From an uncultured Clostridia bacterium (GTDB lineage: Bacteria > Bacillota > Clostridia > TANB77 > CAG-508): a stretch of DNA of 64,000 nucleotides. Shown here piece by piece: positions 17,108-26,668 of this stretch (the stretch's first letter is position 1; each line of letters opens with the position of its first letter). The position numbers were made by a program, and so were the translations under genes. Below the pieces are notes generated by a model. The model had not been told where the DNA came from. It saw nothing but the letters and a program-made list of their open reading frames with translations, and did not search any database. The stretch is from the NCBI GenBank assembly GCA_934162255.1, contig CAKPIG010000003.1:62001-126000 (forward strand). The letters are read 5' to 3'.

Positions 17108-19030
17108 ATGAGAACAAATTTAATAATAACTATAGCAATTGCAATAATTACAGGACTAATTACATATAAAAATAGAAAAAATAGTAGTTTAAGCAAAGTA
17201 ACAATATTACTAATAGGACTATTCATGATAATAGTATCACTTATATATCCAATATATGATGAAGCAGAAAGTAAAATTCAAAGAATAGTAATTTCTATAC
17301 TATATTCAATACAATGCATATATGTTGGCCAAGATTTTGAAATGATTCAAAATGCAATTGACACACATAATATTTCTAGCATATATATTTTTGTGTTATA
17401 TACTAGTTTTTTATTAGCACCAACACTTACTACTGGAATTATTATAACATTAATAGAAAATGAAATGAGTAAGATTAAATATAGAATATCAATGTTAAGA
17501 CCAAGTAAAAAAGAACTTTATGTTTTTTCACAAATAAATGATGAATCAGTAAAATTAGCAGAAGAAATATATAATAAATCAATTATAGTGTTTTGCAATG
17601 AAGATAATGAAGCTAACAAGTCATTAGTAAATAGAATCAAAAAGATAAATGGGATAATAATAAAAAATAATGAGCTAGAGTTAAAAATAAGAAACAAAAA
17701 GGCAACTTTTTATGAAATAAACGAAGATGAAACAAAAAATATAGATACTAGCATGAAATTGATAGAAAAATATCAAGAAAATAGCAAAATAAAAGTTGTG
17801 ATATTCTCAACAAGAAAAGAAGCAGAAATGCTGATAGATTCTATAAAAAGAAAGATGAGAGTAGAATTAGTAAATAAAAACAAATATGCACTTTATAATT
17901 TATTAGAAAAACGCCCAATAATTAAGTGGAGCAAAAACAATAAGATTTCTGTATTGGTATCAGGAGAAGAAAAGAAAACGATAGAAATTATAAAAATGAT
18001 ATTTTGGAGTATGCAAATTGATGGATATGAACTAGAAATAAAAGTAGTTGGTAACAATGCAAATTACATAAAAACAATGTTTTATCATCAATGTCCAGGA
18101 ATGAAAGACGAAAAATATAATATACAGTTTATAGTGGCTGATATTCAAACTGAAGAATTTGATATAGCACTTGAAAAATATTGTCAGGATGTTAATTATG
18201 TAATACTTGCGATGGAAGATGATAAAATAAACATAGAAACAGCAATATTTTTAAGAAAACATTTCATGTACATGGACAAAAAGAATTTCTCAAATAAACC
18301 TGCAATCAATATATGGCTAAATAATGAATTACATGGAATAAACAAATTAGAAATTAATGATAATAACTATGCAAAAAGCAAAGAAGATTATCAGAAAGTA
18401 TCATATGAATTATATACATTTGGAACAATAGAGCAAATATATAAACAGGTGAGCAAATACAACAATGAACTTGAAGACTTTGCACTTATTATGCACTTAG
18501 CAAATGTTGGAGTTTTAGCAAAAGACTCAAAGTCAAAAGAAGTAGAAGTTGCAATTCAGACATTCAAAAATCGTGAAAAAACAAGAAAATATTCTATTGC
18601 AAGTGCAATACATATGAAATATTCTTTGTATTCTAAAGGAATAAATTTATTTAATAATGAAATTAATTATGCAATAATTAATAAAGTGCAGGAAATGGTA
18701 AATGAAGAAAATCAAATGTATAGCTTTATGAGAAGTTATGCAAGAATGTGGAATGTATTTTGGAGGACAGAAGGTTATAGAAGAGTAAGCTTTGAAGAAG
18801 CCACTATATATTATAGAAATGGAATATCAAGAACACAACAGCATGAAATGGCAAAATTGAATCCATGTTTAACAGACTTAGATGAATTTGAAGAAAACGA
18901 GATAAAAATGACAGAACTATATGGAAGAAAAGTAGAACTATTAAAAGCAGAAAAAAATTATACAAAATTTTTTCCTATGATTCTAGAGAGAATTTTAAAA
19001 CTAAGAAGGGAACAAAAAAATGAACATTAA
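17108..19030 (+). CDS. Membrane protein with tandem Rossmann-like (TrkA-N/RCK-like) regions, unknown function
   Basis: About 640 residues. Three N-terminal hydrophobic helices (about 3-20, 28-47, 91-113) are followed by a large cytoplasmic part. Residues about 133-220 (KKELYVFSQINDESVKLAEEIY ... IIVFCNEDNE) and about 265-400 (NKISVLVSGEEKKTIEIIK, then VNYVILAMEDDKINIETAIFLRKHF) read like alternating beta-alpha nucleotide-binding folds. The tail (HEMAKLNPCLTDLDEFEENE) faintly resembles the RyR-type segment fused to TrkA-N domains in some bacterial proteins. This suggests a ligand-gated channel or sensor, but no pore filter is visible. The ATG at 17108 follows GGAGG; the ATG at 17096 contains that site. 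It overlaps rlmD by 11 bp. Confidence 0.6.
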   Translation: MRTNLIITIAIAIITGLITYKNRKNSSLSKVTILLIGLFMIIVSLIYPIYDEAESKIQRIVISILYSIQCIYVGQDFEMIQNAIDTHNISSIYIFVLYTSFLLAPTLTTGIIITLIENEMSKIKYRISMLRPSKKELYVFSQINDESVKLAEEIYNKSIIVFCNEDNEANKSLVNRIKKINGIIIKNNELELKIRNKKATFYEINEDETKNIDTSMKLIEKYQENSKIKVVIFSTRKEAEMLIDSIKRKMRVELVNKNKYALYNLLEKRPIIKWSKNNKISVLVSGEEKKTIEIIKMIFWSMQIDGYELEIKVVGNNANYIKTMFYHQCPGMKDEKYNIQFIVADIQTEEFDIALEKYCQDVNYVILAMEDDKINIETAIFLRKHFMYMDKKNFSNKPAINIWLNNELHGINKLEINDNNYAKSKEDYQKVSYELYTFGTIEQIYKQVSKYNNELEDFALIMHLANVGVLAKDSKSKEVEVAIQTFKNREKTRKYSIASAIHMKYSLYSKGINLFNNEINYAIINKVQEMVNEENQMYSFMRSYARMWNVFWRTEGYRRVSFEEATIYYRNGISRTQQHEMAKLNPCLTDLDEFEENEIKMTELYGRKVELLKAEKNYTKFFPMILERILKLRREQKNEH

Positions 19031-20387
19031 AAAAAATGAAGAATATACTGTGGACATAATCGACAATGGATTTGAAGGAGAAGGAATTGCTAAAATAGAA
19101 AATTTTACAATATTCATTCCTGGTGCAATAAAAGGCGAAAAAGTAAAAATAGTAATAGTGAAAGTTCTAACATCATATGCATATGGAAAAATTCTAGAAA
19201 TAATAAAAAAATCAGAAAAAAGGCAAGAAATAGATTGTTTAACTTACAAAAGATGTGGAGGATGCAATTTAAGGCATATTAAATATGAGGAGACACTTAA
19301 AATAAAGCAAAATGCAGTACAAAGTTTAGTTGATAAAACTTTAAAAAACAAAATAGTAGTAAAAAACACAATAGGAATGGAAAATCCATATCATTATAGA
19401 AACAAAGCTCAATATCCTGTAGGAATTGATAAAGAAGGAAATCCAACAATAGGGGTTTTTGCAAATAGAACGCATGAAGTTGTTGCTATAGAAGGTTGCT
19501 TGATTCAGAATCCTATGTCAGAAAAAATTGCAAAAACAATTGTAGAATTTGCCCAAAACAATAATATAAGTATATATAATGAAAAGACAGGAAAAGGCCT
19601 ATTAAGACATGTTGTAACAAAAATAGGAATAGAAACACAAGAAATAATGTGTATACTAGTTATAAATGGGAATCAAATACCAAATGAAAATAAATTAATA
19701 GAATTATTAATAAAAGAATTTCCTAATATAAAAACTATTGTAAAAAACATAAATAATAAAAACACAAATGTTATTCTTGGTAAAGAAAATATCAACATAT
19801 ATGGAGATGGATATATTGAAGATAAATTAGGAAAATATACATTTAAAATATCTCCTCTTTCATTTTATCAAGTAAATCCAATTCAAGCTGAAAAACTCTA
19901 CAATATTGGAGTAGAAGCTGCTAAAATAACTAAAAATGATATGGTATTTGATTTGTATTGCGGAATAGGTACAATATCACTATTTATGGCTCAATATGCT
20001 AAAAAAGTATATGGAGTGGAAATTGTAGAACAAGCAATTGAAGACGCAAAAGAAAATGCAAAAATAAATAATGTAAACAATACAGAATTTATAACAGGTA
20101 ATGCGGAAATTGTTTTAGATGATTTAATCAATAATAAAAATATTATTCCTGCTGTTATTATGGTTGACCCTCCAAGAAAAGGACTTGATAGTAAATCCAT
20201 TGATAATATTCTAAAGATTAAGCCAGATAGGTTTGTATATATTAGTTGTAATCCTGCAACATTAGTTAGAGATTTAGCCAAGTTTGAAGAGTTTTATGAA
20301 GTTAAAAAAATTCAACCAGTTGATATGTTTCCTTGGACAAGCCATGTGGAGTGTGTTGCGGTGATGTATAAAAAAATATACAAATAA
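19020..20387 (+). CDS. rlmD: 23S rRNA (uracil-5-)-methyltransferase RlmD/RlmCD type
   Basis: SAM-dependent m5U methyltransferase of the RumA/TrmA family, 455 residues. It has an N-terminal TRAM domain (about 3-60), the iron-sulfur cysteines CLTYKRCGGCNLRH (about 74-87), SAM motif I DLYCGIGTISLFMA (about 315-328), VDPPRKGLD (about 381) and the catalytic SCNPATLVRDL near residue 410. Gram-positive members may modify U747 and U1939. The start overlaps the preceding gene by 11 bp, implying translational coupling. Confidence 0.93.
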   Translation: MNIKKNEEYTVDIIDNGFEGEGIAKIENFTIFIPGAIKGEKVKIVIVKVLTSYAYGKILEIIKKSEKRQEIDCLTYKRCGGCNLRHIKYEETLKIKQNAVQSLVDKTLKNKIVVKNTIGMENPYHYRNKAQYPVGIDKEGNPTIGVFANRTHEVVAIEGCLIQNPMSEKIAKTIVEFAQNNNISIYNEKTGKGLLRHVVTKIGIETQEIMCILVINGNQIPNENKLIELLIKEFPNIKTIVKNINNKNTNVILGKENINIYGDGYIEDKLGKYTFKISPLSFYQVNPIQAEKLYNIGVEAAKITKNDMVFDLYCGIGTISLFMAQYAKKVYGVEIVEQAIEDAKENAKINNVNNTEFITGNAEIVLDDLINNKNIIPAVIMVDPPRKGLDSKSIDNILKIKPDRFVYISCNPATLVRDLAKFEEFYEVKKIQPVDMFPWTSHVECVAVMYKKIYK

Positions 20388-20487
20388 ATAAAAATGTATA
20401 AATTTATTACAAGTTGGCTATTAATATATATATTACTTCAAATTTTAAATTGTGTAATGTTTTTTTACATATGCAAAAAATTGTTCA

Positions 20488-20516
20488 TTGTGCATGGTAC
20501 AAAAAAACAATATAAT
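20488..20516 (+). promoter_or_regulatory. Likely promoter of the oleate hydratase gene
   Basis: TTGTGC (20488-20493), 17-bp spacer, TATAAT (20511-20516), 30 bp upstream of the start. The -35 is weak, consistent with regulation. Confidence 0.5.
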
Positions 20517-20546
20517 TTAACTTGAATTTACAAAGGAGGGATATAT

Positions 20547-22337
20547 ATGTATTATGGAGCTGGAACATATGAAGCATTTGCACATCCAGAAAAGCCAGAA
20601 GGAGTAGATAAAAAATCTGCCTATATAATTGGCACTGGTCTAGCAGGGCTTTCAGCAGCATTTTATTTATTAAGAGATGGTCAAATGAAAGGAGAACATA
20701 TTCATTTGCTGGAAAAACTAGATTTAGCTGGTGGTTCATGTGATGGTAGAAAAGATATAACAAAAGGGTTCTACATGCGTGGTGGACGTGAAATGGATAA
20801 TCACTTTGAATGTATGTGGGATATGTTTAGAAGTGTACCTTCAATTGAAACACCTAATGTATCTGTACTTGATGAATACTACTGGTTAAACAAGCATGAT
20901 CCAAATTATTCATTATGTAGGGCAACTATAAATTGTGGAGAAGATGCTCATACCGATAAATTATTTAAACTTGATAAAAAATCAGCTATGGCATTATCTA
21001 AATTGTTTATTACACCAGAAAAAGAATTAGAAAATAAGAAGATTTCTGATGTTTTACCAGAAGAATTTTGGGAGACGAATTTCTGGCTATATTGGCAAAC
21101 AATGTTTGCCTTCCAAAAATGGTCATCAGCATTAGAAATGAAAAGATATTTATGTAGATATGTTCATCATATAGATGGTTTACCAGATTTTTCAGCATTA
21201 AGATTTACAAAATACAATCAATGTGAATCAATGATTTTACCACTTACAAAGTATTTGGAAAGTAATGGAGTAAAAATTGAGTACGGAATAGATGTTAAAA
21301 ATGTTATATTTGAGTCTAAACAAAATAAAAAAGTGGCAACACAAATTGTATATGAAAACAATAATCAAGAAAAAACTATTGATTTAATAGAAGATGATTT
21401 AGTATTTATTACAAATGGATGTTGTACAGATACATCTTGTTATGGAGACCAAGATAATGCACCAGATTTATCAAAAATAAAAAATGGCAAAGGTGAATCT
21501 TGGGACTTGTGGAAAAATATAGCATCACAAGCTACTGAAGGTGAGTTTGGAAATCCAGAAAAATTTTGCGGAAATGTAGATGAAACTAACTGGATGAGTG
21601 CTACTATAGAAGTAAGTGATGAGACTATAATTAATCACATTATAGATATTTGTAAGCGTGACCCTAGAAAAGGAAAAGTTACAACAGGAGGAATTGTAAC
21701 AGTAAAAGATAGTAGAGATAATTGGTATTTATCATGGACTATTAATAGACAGCCACAGTTTAAATCTCAAAATCCAAATAGTGTTTTGGTTTGGGTGTAT
21801 GCATTAAACACAAACAAACCAGGAAATTTCATAAAAAAACCAATAAAATTATGTACAGGTAAGGAAGTATGTGAAGAATGGTTATATCATATTGGAATAC
21901 CAAACAACGAAATTGAAGAAAAAGCTTGTAAATGTAATACAACAACATGTTATATGCCATATATAAATGCATTTTTCCAACCAAGAGAAGAAAAAGATAG
22001 ACCACTTGTAGTACCAAAAGAATCAATTAACTTTGCATTTATTGGACAATTTGCAGAAACTCCAAGAGATACAATATTTACTACTGAATATTCTATACGT
22101 ACTGGAATGGAAGCAGTATATACACTTTTAAATATAGACAGAGCTGTACCTGAAGTTTGGGGAAGCAAATATGATATTAGAGAATTATTAAGAGCATGCT
22201 ATTATGCAGTAGATAAAAAATCAGTTGAAGAACTCCCACTAACTTTTGCTGAAAAGCAGGTTGTAAAAGTTTTAGGTAAAAAAGTCGAAGGAACAGATTT
22301 GGAAATACTTTTGAAAGAAAGTGGATTATTTAAATAA
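20547..22337 (+). CDS. ohyA: Oleate hydratase (myosin-cross-reactive antigen family)
   Basis: FAD-dependent hydratase that adds water to cis-9 double bonds of unsaturated fatty acids, giving 10-hydroxy acids; associated with fatty-acid detoxification in gut bacteria. 596 residues is typical. The N-terminus has the dinucleotide fold GTGLAGLSAAFYLLRDG (about 28-44), LEKLDLAGGSCDG, and GGREMDNHFECMWD carrying the conserved substrate-site glutamate region. The C-terminus has FIGQFAETPRDTIFTTEYS. It is preceded by AAAGGAGGG and its own promoter, and followed by a TetR-type regulator gene. Confidence 0.94.
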   Translation: MYYGAGTYEAFAHPEKPEGVDKKSAYIIGTGLAGLSAAFYLLRDGQMKGEHIHLLEKLDLAGGSCDGRKDITKGFYMRGGREMDNHFECMWDMFRSVPSIETPNVSVLDEYYWLNKHDPNYSLCRATINCGEDAHTDKLFKLDKKSAMALSKLFITPEKELENKKISDVLPEEFWETNFWLYWQTMFAFQKWSSALEMKRYLCRYVHHIDGLPDFSALRFTKYNQCESMILPLTKYLESNGVKIEYGIDVKNVIFESKQNKKVATQIVYENNNQEKTIDLIEDDLVFITNGCCTDTSCYGDQDNAPDLSKIKNGKGESWDLWKNIASQATEGEFGNPEKFCGNVDETNWMSATIEVSDETIINHIIDICKRDPRKGKVTTGGIVTVKDSRDNWYLSWTINRQPQFKSQNPNSVLVWVYALNTNKPGNFIKKPIKLCTGKEVCEEWLYHIGIPNNEIEEKACKCNTTTCYMPYINAFFQPREEKDRPLVVPKESINFAFIGQFAETPRDTIFTTEYSIRTGMEAVYTLLNIDRAVPEVWGSKYDIRELLRACYYAVDKKSVEELPLTFAEKQVVKVLGKKVEGTDLEILLKESGLFK

Positions 22338-22345
22338 TAATAGAA

Positions 22346-22390
22346 AAAATATGAAATATTTATGAATAATATTTATTTCATATTTTTTTT
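22346..22390 (+). terminator. Terminator of ohyA
   Basis: AAATATGAAATA pairs with TATTTCATATTT, followed by a T run. Confidence 0.8.
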
Positions 22391-22418
22391 AATGTATAAT
22401 ATGTTATAGGTGATGAAT

Positions 22419-22964
22419 ATGAGTAGTTTAACAACTAAAAGAGCAATCGCATATACATTTAAAAGTTTGCTAAAAGAAAAGCCATTTAACAAAATAACAG
22501 TTAATGACATAGCACATGAATGTGATATAAATAGGCAAACATTTTATTATCATTTTCAAGATATAAGAGATTTAGTTGAGTGGATTTGCATTGATGAGGT
22601 AGATAATATTTTAAAGAAAAAAGATGAATGTGAAAAATGGGAAGATAAATTTTTACTTATCTTTAAAATCATGGAAGAAGAAAAAGTTTTTGTAAAAAAT
22701 ATTTATCATTCTGTTTCTGTTGAAGTATTAAGAAGCAATCTATATAGGTTAGTATATCCTATAATATATAATGAAATAATTGAAAAATCTAAAGGAAAAA
22801 ATTTACGAGAAGAAGATAAAAAGTTTATAACAGATTTCTATAAATATGCATTTGTATCAGTAGTTTTGGATTGGATTGATAAAGGAATGAATGAAGACCC
22901 AGAAATAATAGTACAAAAAGTTAGTAAACTCATAACAGGTACGATTGAACATGTAATAGTATAA
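22419..22964 (+). CDS. TetR/AcrR-family transcriptional regulator
   Basis: A 181-residue regulator with an N-terminal helix-turn-helix (about 8-55: TFKSLLKEKPFNKITVNDIA ... INRQTFYYHF) and a helical effector domain resembling the DhaS-like TetR_C_8 type. The start is the ATG at 22419 because AGGTGA is 5 bp upstream; earlier in-frame GTG/ATG codons lie within that site. Its position just after oleate hydratase suggests it controls that gene in response to fatty acids, which is inference. Confidence 0.85.
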   Translation: MSSLTTKRAIAYTFKSLLKEKPFNKITVNDIAHECDINRQTFYYHFQDIRDLVEWICIDEVDNILKKKDECEKWEDKFLLIFKIMEEEKVFVKNIYHSVSVEVLRSNLYRLVYPIIYNEIIEKSKGKNLREEDKKFITDFYKYAFVSVVLDWIDKGMNEDPEIIVQKVSKLITGTIEHVIV

Positions 22965-23112
22965 TTCATACTTAACATCGGGGAATTAGTTGATAATTAT
23001 CTGCTTTTATGATATAAAATATTCAATATTAAATTATGGTACAAAAATGAATGTTAAAGATATTATGAAAATATATAAAGATAAATAACTAAGATATAAT
23101 AAAGAGGGAGAA

Positions 23113-23748
23113 ATGAAAGAAAAAATAAAAGAATTTATTATAAAAAATCTAAAATGGATTATATTATTTATTTGCTTAATTGGATTTTTTGAGTTAGCAG
23201 AAGATGTATTTAATAAAGAAATAATGAACGGTGATATAATCGGATATAAAATTGTATCTACATTTCTAATATCAGACTTTACAACACCAATAGCAAAATT
23301 TGTAACGAATCTTGGTGGAGCTATATTTATAATAGCATTAGCAATCGTATTATTTATAGTAATAAAAAACAAAAAAGTTGGAATATCTATTTTTACAAAC
23401 TTAGCTATTATTACAATTTTAAATCAATTATTAAAAAGAATATTACAAAGACCTAGACCAACTGAATATAGAATAATTGAAGAAACAGGATATAGTTTTC
23501 CATCAGGGCATTCTATGATAAGTATGGCATTTTATGGTTATTTAATTTACTTGATTTATAAATATGTTGAAAACAAATATGTTAAGTGGATTTTGATTAG
23601 TCTATTAAGTATTTTAATATGTATGATAGGAGTTAGTAGAATTTATTTAGGTGTACATTATACTAGTGATGTTTTGGGTGGATTTTTAATATCTATATCA
23701 TATTTGGTTATTTATATAAGTGCTATTAATAAAATTTTATTAACATGA
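23113..23748 (+). CDS. PAP2-family membrane phosphatase
   Basis: A 211-residue membrane protein with about five hydrophobic segments and the three PAP2 active-site motifs: KRILQRPRP (about 112-120), PSGHS (about 134-138), and SRIYLGVHYTSDVLGG (about 176-191). Likely acts on undecaprenyl pyrophosphate or lipid phosphates at the outer face of the membrane. The start follows AGAGGGAGAA. The 148 bp before it show nothing distinct. Confidence 0.88.
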   Translation: MKEKIKEFIIKNLKWIILFICLIGFFELAEDVFNKEIMNGDIIGYKIVSTFLISDFTTPIAKFVTNLGGAIFIIALAIVLFIVIKNKKVGISIFTNLAIITILNQLLKRILQRPRPTEYRIIEETGYSFPSGHSMISMAFYGYLIYLIYKYVENKYVKWILISLLSILICMIGVSRIYLGVHYTSDVLGGFLISISYLVIYISAINKILLT

Positions 23749-23819
23749 TTATAATACAGGCCTTGGAGATGAGTAAAATATGTTATGATAAAATAATAGT
23801 TGATGGAGGTATTATATTT

Positions 23820-24560
23820 ATGAAAAAGTTAAACTCTAATGAACTGAAAATTATTGCTGTTTGTGCAATGATTTTTGATCATTTATTATGGGTAATAAAA
23901 CCTGGATATGAAAAAGAAATAATATATTTAATACTACATGTATTTGGAAGAATTGTTGCTCCAATATTTTGTTTTTTTATAGCAGAAGGAGCATATTATA
24001 CTAAAAACAGAAAAATATATTTAACAAGATTATTAGCATTTGCTGTAATATCACATTTTGCGTATTGTTTTGCTTTTGGTATTAATTTTTTACCATTTTC
24101 AAAAGGAACGTTTTTTAATCAGACAAGCATTATGTGGTCACTTGCTTTAGGACTTATTGGAATAATAATAAATGACTCGAAATTAAATAGTAAATTGAAA
24201 ATAGTATTAATACTTTTTCTATGTGTGCTAGGATTTCCATCTGATTGGAGCTCTGTTGCTGTAATGATAATAATTTATGATTATGCATATAGAAACAATT
24301 TCAAAAAACAAATGATAACTCAAACAATATTTTCAGCAATATATGCAGTGGTATATAGTATATTTATAGATTTTTGTTATGGATTATTACAAATGGGAAC
24401 TATTCTATCAATTCCTCTACTAAAAAAATATAATGGTAAAAGAGGAAAATGGAAAGAAATGAAATACTTTTTTTATTTGATATACCCATTACATCTTGTT
24501 ATATGTGGTTTCATAAGACTATATTTATATGGAAATATTTCAGTTATGATTGGAGGATAA
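23820..24560 (+). CDS. TraX-like multipass membrane protein
   Basis: A 246-residue protein with about eight hydrophobic segments and the start pattern NELKIIAVCAMIFDHLLW, typical of the TraX family (PF05857). TraX acetylates pilin in F plasmids; chromosomal homologues are probably acyltransferase-like and unrelated to conjugation. The ATG at 23820 follows GATGGAGG; the frame opening at 23745 has no ribosome site and would overlap the PAP2 gene. No conjugation genes are nearby. Confidence 0.8.
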   Translation: MKKLNSNELKIIAVCAMIFDHLLWVIKPGYEKEIIYLILHVFGRIVAPIFCFFIAEGAYYTKNRKIYLTRLLAFAVISHFAYCFAFGINFLPFSKGTFFNQTSIMWSLALGLIGIIINDSKLNSKLKIVLILFLCVLGFPSDWSSVAVMIIIYDYAYRNNFKKQMITQTIFSAIYAVVYSIFIDFCYGLLQMGTILSIPLLKKYNGKRGKWKEMKYFFYLIYPLHLVICGFIRLYLYGNISVMIGG

Positions 24561-24567
24561 GAAGAGT

Positions 24568-24608
24568 AAAATAGACCCAGTAGTATTTTACTATTGAGCC
24601 TATTTTTT
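24568..24608. terminator. Convergent terminator between the TraX-like and HAM1 genes
   Basis: AAAATAG..CCAGTAGTA and its imperfect complement ending CTATTTTTT flank a short loop. Confidence 0.65.
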
Positions 24609-24612
24609 ACAA

Positions 24613-25215
24613 TTAAAGTTGTTTTAAGATATTTTCAAAAGCCTTTTTTCTTGGGCCAATTTTATCCTTTTCTTCTGGAGGCAGTTCAGATAGAGTTTTA
24701 TTAAGTCCTTTTACTTTGAAATATTGATCAAATCCAAATTCTCTTTCGCCTGCACATTGGCACATATCTCCACTCAATGATTCTTCTGAAAAGATTGTTT
24801 TATCAGAATCAATATATGCAATTGCTGAAATCCAATGAGCAGTTGTGTCAGGATTGCCACTTTCTTTCATAAGCTCAAGAATAATAGGATATAATTCATT
24901 AGGTTTGTCTGCATTTACATTTGCACCTGGACGAAACTTTTCAATACAACGTTTTGTATAAACACCAGGATATCCATTTAATGAATCAATCATAATACCA
25001 GAATCTTCTGCAAGAACAGGCATATTTAATTTTTGAAACCAGTATTTTGCCTTGATTATAGCATTTTCTGAAAACGTAGAGCCATTCTCATCTGCTTGAG
25101 GTACACCAGCAATTTCAGGAATATCTTTTAGACAAAGTATTTTTATTCCTTTTGGTGCCATACGCTGAATTTCAATGGCTTTTTTGGAATTTAAGCTTGC
25201 AAAAACAATATTCAT
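24613..25215 (-). CDS. Non-canonical purine NTP pyrophosphatase (RdgB/HAM1 family)
   Basis: Removes dITP, dXTP and similar damaged nucleotides from the pool. The 200 residues match the family: FASLNSKKAIEIQRM at the N-terminus, ENAIIKAKYW (about 51), LAEDSGIMIDSLNGYPGVY (about 68-86), and a C-terminal GPRKKAFENIL where other members have a Ser/His-His-Arg-like segment. The motif FASLNSKK deviates mildly from the usual ATxNxxK. Confidence 0.88.
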   Translation of the reverse strand: MNIVFASLNSKKAIEIQRMAPKGIKILCLKDIPEIAGVPQADENGSTFSENAIIKAKYWFQKLNMPVLAEDSGIMIDSLNGYPGVYTKRCIEKFRPGANVNADKPNELYPIILELMKESGNPDTTAHWISAIAYIDSDKTIFSEESLSGDMCQCAGEREFGFDQYFKVKGLNKTLSELPPEEKDKIGPRKKAFENILKQL

Positions 25216-25373
25216 TATAAATCAACTCCATTCTTTGGAAAAATTATAACAAAATAATAATTAAATGTAAATAACAAAAATCTACTTTAATTTTATAGTG
25301 ACTCTTTTTTATTAATAATTTCTATGTTATAATTCAAATATATAAATAATCAATAAGACTGGAGAGTCAAAAA

Positions 25374-25910
25374 ATGTATAAATATATGTATCAAACTCCA
25401 GAAAACTTTTCAAATATGATTATGAATAGTGATGGAGAATATTTAACAGGTTTGTGGTTTGAAGATTCGAGAGATTCTTCGAAACATATAATAGACTGTG
25501 AAGAAAAAAATTTAGAAATTTTTGAACAAACAAGTAAATGGTTAGATATTTATTTTAATGGTAAAAATCCTGATTTTATACCCAAATATAAAATAAATAA
25601 TTCAACACCATTTAGACAAGAAGTAATAGATATAATGAACACAATTGAATATGGCAAAGTTGTAACTTATAATGATATATCAAAAATAATTGCCAAGAAA
25701 AGAAACTTGAAAAGAATGTCGTCACAAGCAGTTGGTGGAGCTGTTGGATGGAATCCTATCTGTATTATAATTCCTTGCCACAGGGTAGTTGGAACAAATG
25801 GAAGCTTAACAGGATATGGTGGAGGAATAAAAAATAAGGTAGAACTATTAAAACTAGAAGGAATTTGTATGGATAAATATTTTGTGCCAAAGAAAGGAAC
25901 TGCATTATGA
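25374..25910 (+). CDS. ogt: Methylated-DNA-protein-cysteine methyltransferase (Ogt/AGT)
   Basis: Suicide repair protein that takes alkyl groups from O6-alkylguanine onto a cysteine. In its 178 residues the active site PCHRVVGTNGSLTGYGGG (about 132-149) is intact, preceded by the helix-turn-helix FRQEVIDIMNTIEYGKVVTY. The start follows GGAGAG. It overlaps the tag gene by 4 bp (ATGA), forming an alkylation-repair operon. Confidence 0.94.
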   Translation: MYKYMYQTPENFSNMIMNSDGEYLTGLWFEDSRDSSKHIIDCEEKNLEIFEQTSKWLDIYFNGKNPDFIPKYKINNSTPFRQEVIDIMNTIEYGKVVTYNDISKIIAKKRNLKRMSSQAVGGAVGWNPICIIIPCHRVVGTNGSLTGYGGGIKNKVELLKLEGICMDKYFVPKKGTAL

Positions 25911-26455
25911 TAAGATGCAAGTGGTGTAATTTAAAAAATCAAAAATATATAGAATACCATGATGAAGAATGGGGAGTGCCTGTGTATGATGATAAGTATC
26001 TATATGAAATGATAATTTTGGAATCATTCCAAGCAGGCCTATCTTGGGAATGTGTCCTAAATAAAAGAGAAGCTTTTAGAAAGGCATTTGATAATTTTGA
26101 AATAGAAAAAGTGTGTAACTATGATGATAAAAAAATACAAGAGTTACTGAAAAATGAGAATATTATAAGAAATAAATTGAAAATAAATGCAGCCATTAAC
26201 AATAGCAAAATATTTAAAGAAATACAAAATGAATATAAAACATTTTCTGATTATATTTGGAGTTTTTCAAATGGCAAAGTAATTTATGAAAATAATAAAA
26301 CAAGTTCAGAGCTATCTGATACAATTTCAAAAGATTTACAAAAAAGAGGAATGAAATTTGTAGGAACAACAATTATATACTCTTATTTACAGGCAATAGG
26401 AGTGATTTATTCACATGAAAAAGAATGTTTTATGTATGAAATGAAAAAGGAGTAA
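25907..26455 (+). CDS. tag: DNA-3-methyladenine glycosylase I
   Basis: Excises 3-methyladenine from alkylated DNA. The 182 residues contain CKWCN (zinc ligands) and YHDEEWGVPVYDD at the N-terminus, ESFQAGLSWECVLNKREAFRKAF in the catalytic core, and KFVGTTIIYSYLQAIGV near the C-terminus, all family hallmarks. Translation is coupled to ogt through an ATGA overlap. Confidence 0.95.
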   Translation: MIRCKWCNLKNQKYIEYHDEEWGVPVYDDKYLYEMIILESFQAGLSWECVLNKREAFRKAFDNFEIEKVCNYDDKKIQELLKNENIIRNKLKINAAINNSKIFKEIQNEYKTFSDYIWSFSNGKVIYENNKTSSELSDTISKDLQKRGMKFVGTTIIYSYLQAIGVIYSHEKECFMYEMKKE

Positions 26456-26461
26456 TTTAAG

Positions 26462-26668
26462 ATGATAAAAATTATTGAATTTATTAAGAAATTATTTTGT
26501 AAAAAAAATAGACTTCAAATTCCTCCACCTAAAGAGAATATAATTGAAGAAAATAAAAGCACAGAAAAAGAATTTTCGTTAAACTTGAAAAGATTAGCAA
26601 ATCCTTCAATAAATGATGGGAATGGATTTGGAATTGTAAAATGCGTTGATTTAAAGGAGATTATTTAA
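26462..26668 (+). CDS. Small protein, 68 aa, with amphipathic N-terminus and NDGNGFGI tail
   Basis: Not assigned to a named family. An N-terminal basic amphipathic helix (IKIIEFIKKLFCKKNRL), a proline patch (IPPPKEN), then a C-terminal part with FSLNLKRLANPSINDGNGFGI. Similar short modules occur in uncultured gut Clostridia, from memory only. It begins 6 bp after tag and its stop overlaps the start of the transglutaminase-like gene by one base, so the two are co-translated. It could be a membrane-targeting partner, a substrate or a peptide precursor; none is shown. Confidence 0.6.
   Translation: MIKIIEFIKKLFCKKNRLQIPPPKENIIEENKSTEKEFSLNLKRLANPSINDGNGFGIVKCVDLKEII

Noticed and set aside
23820..24560. 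Conjugative element indicated by a TraX-like gene
   Set aside because: No relaxase, coupling protein or type IV secretion genes; chromosomal TraX-like proteins are frequent.
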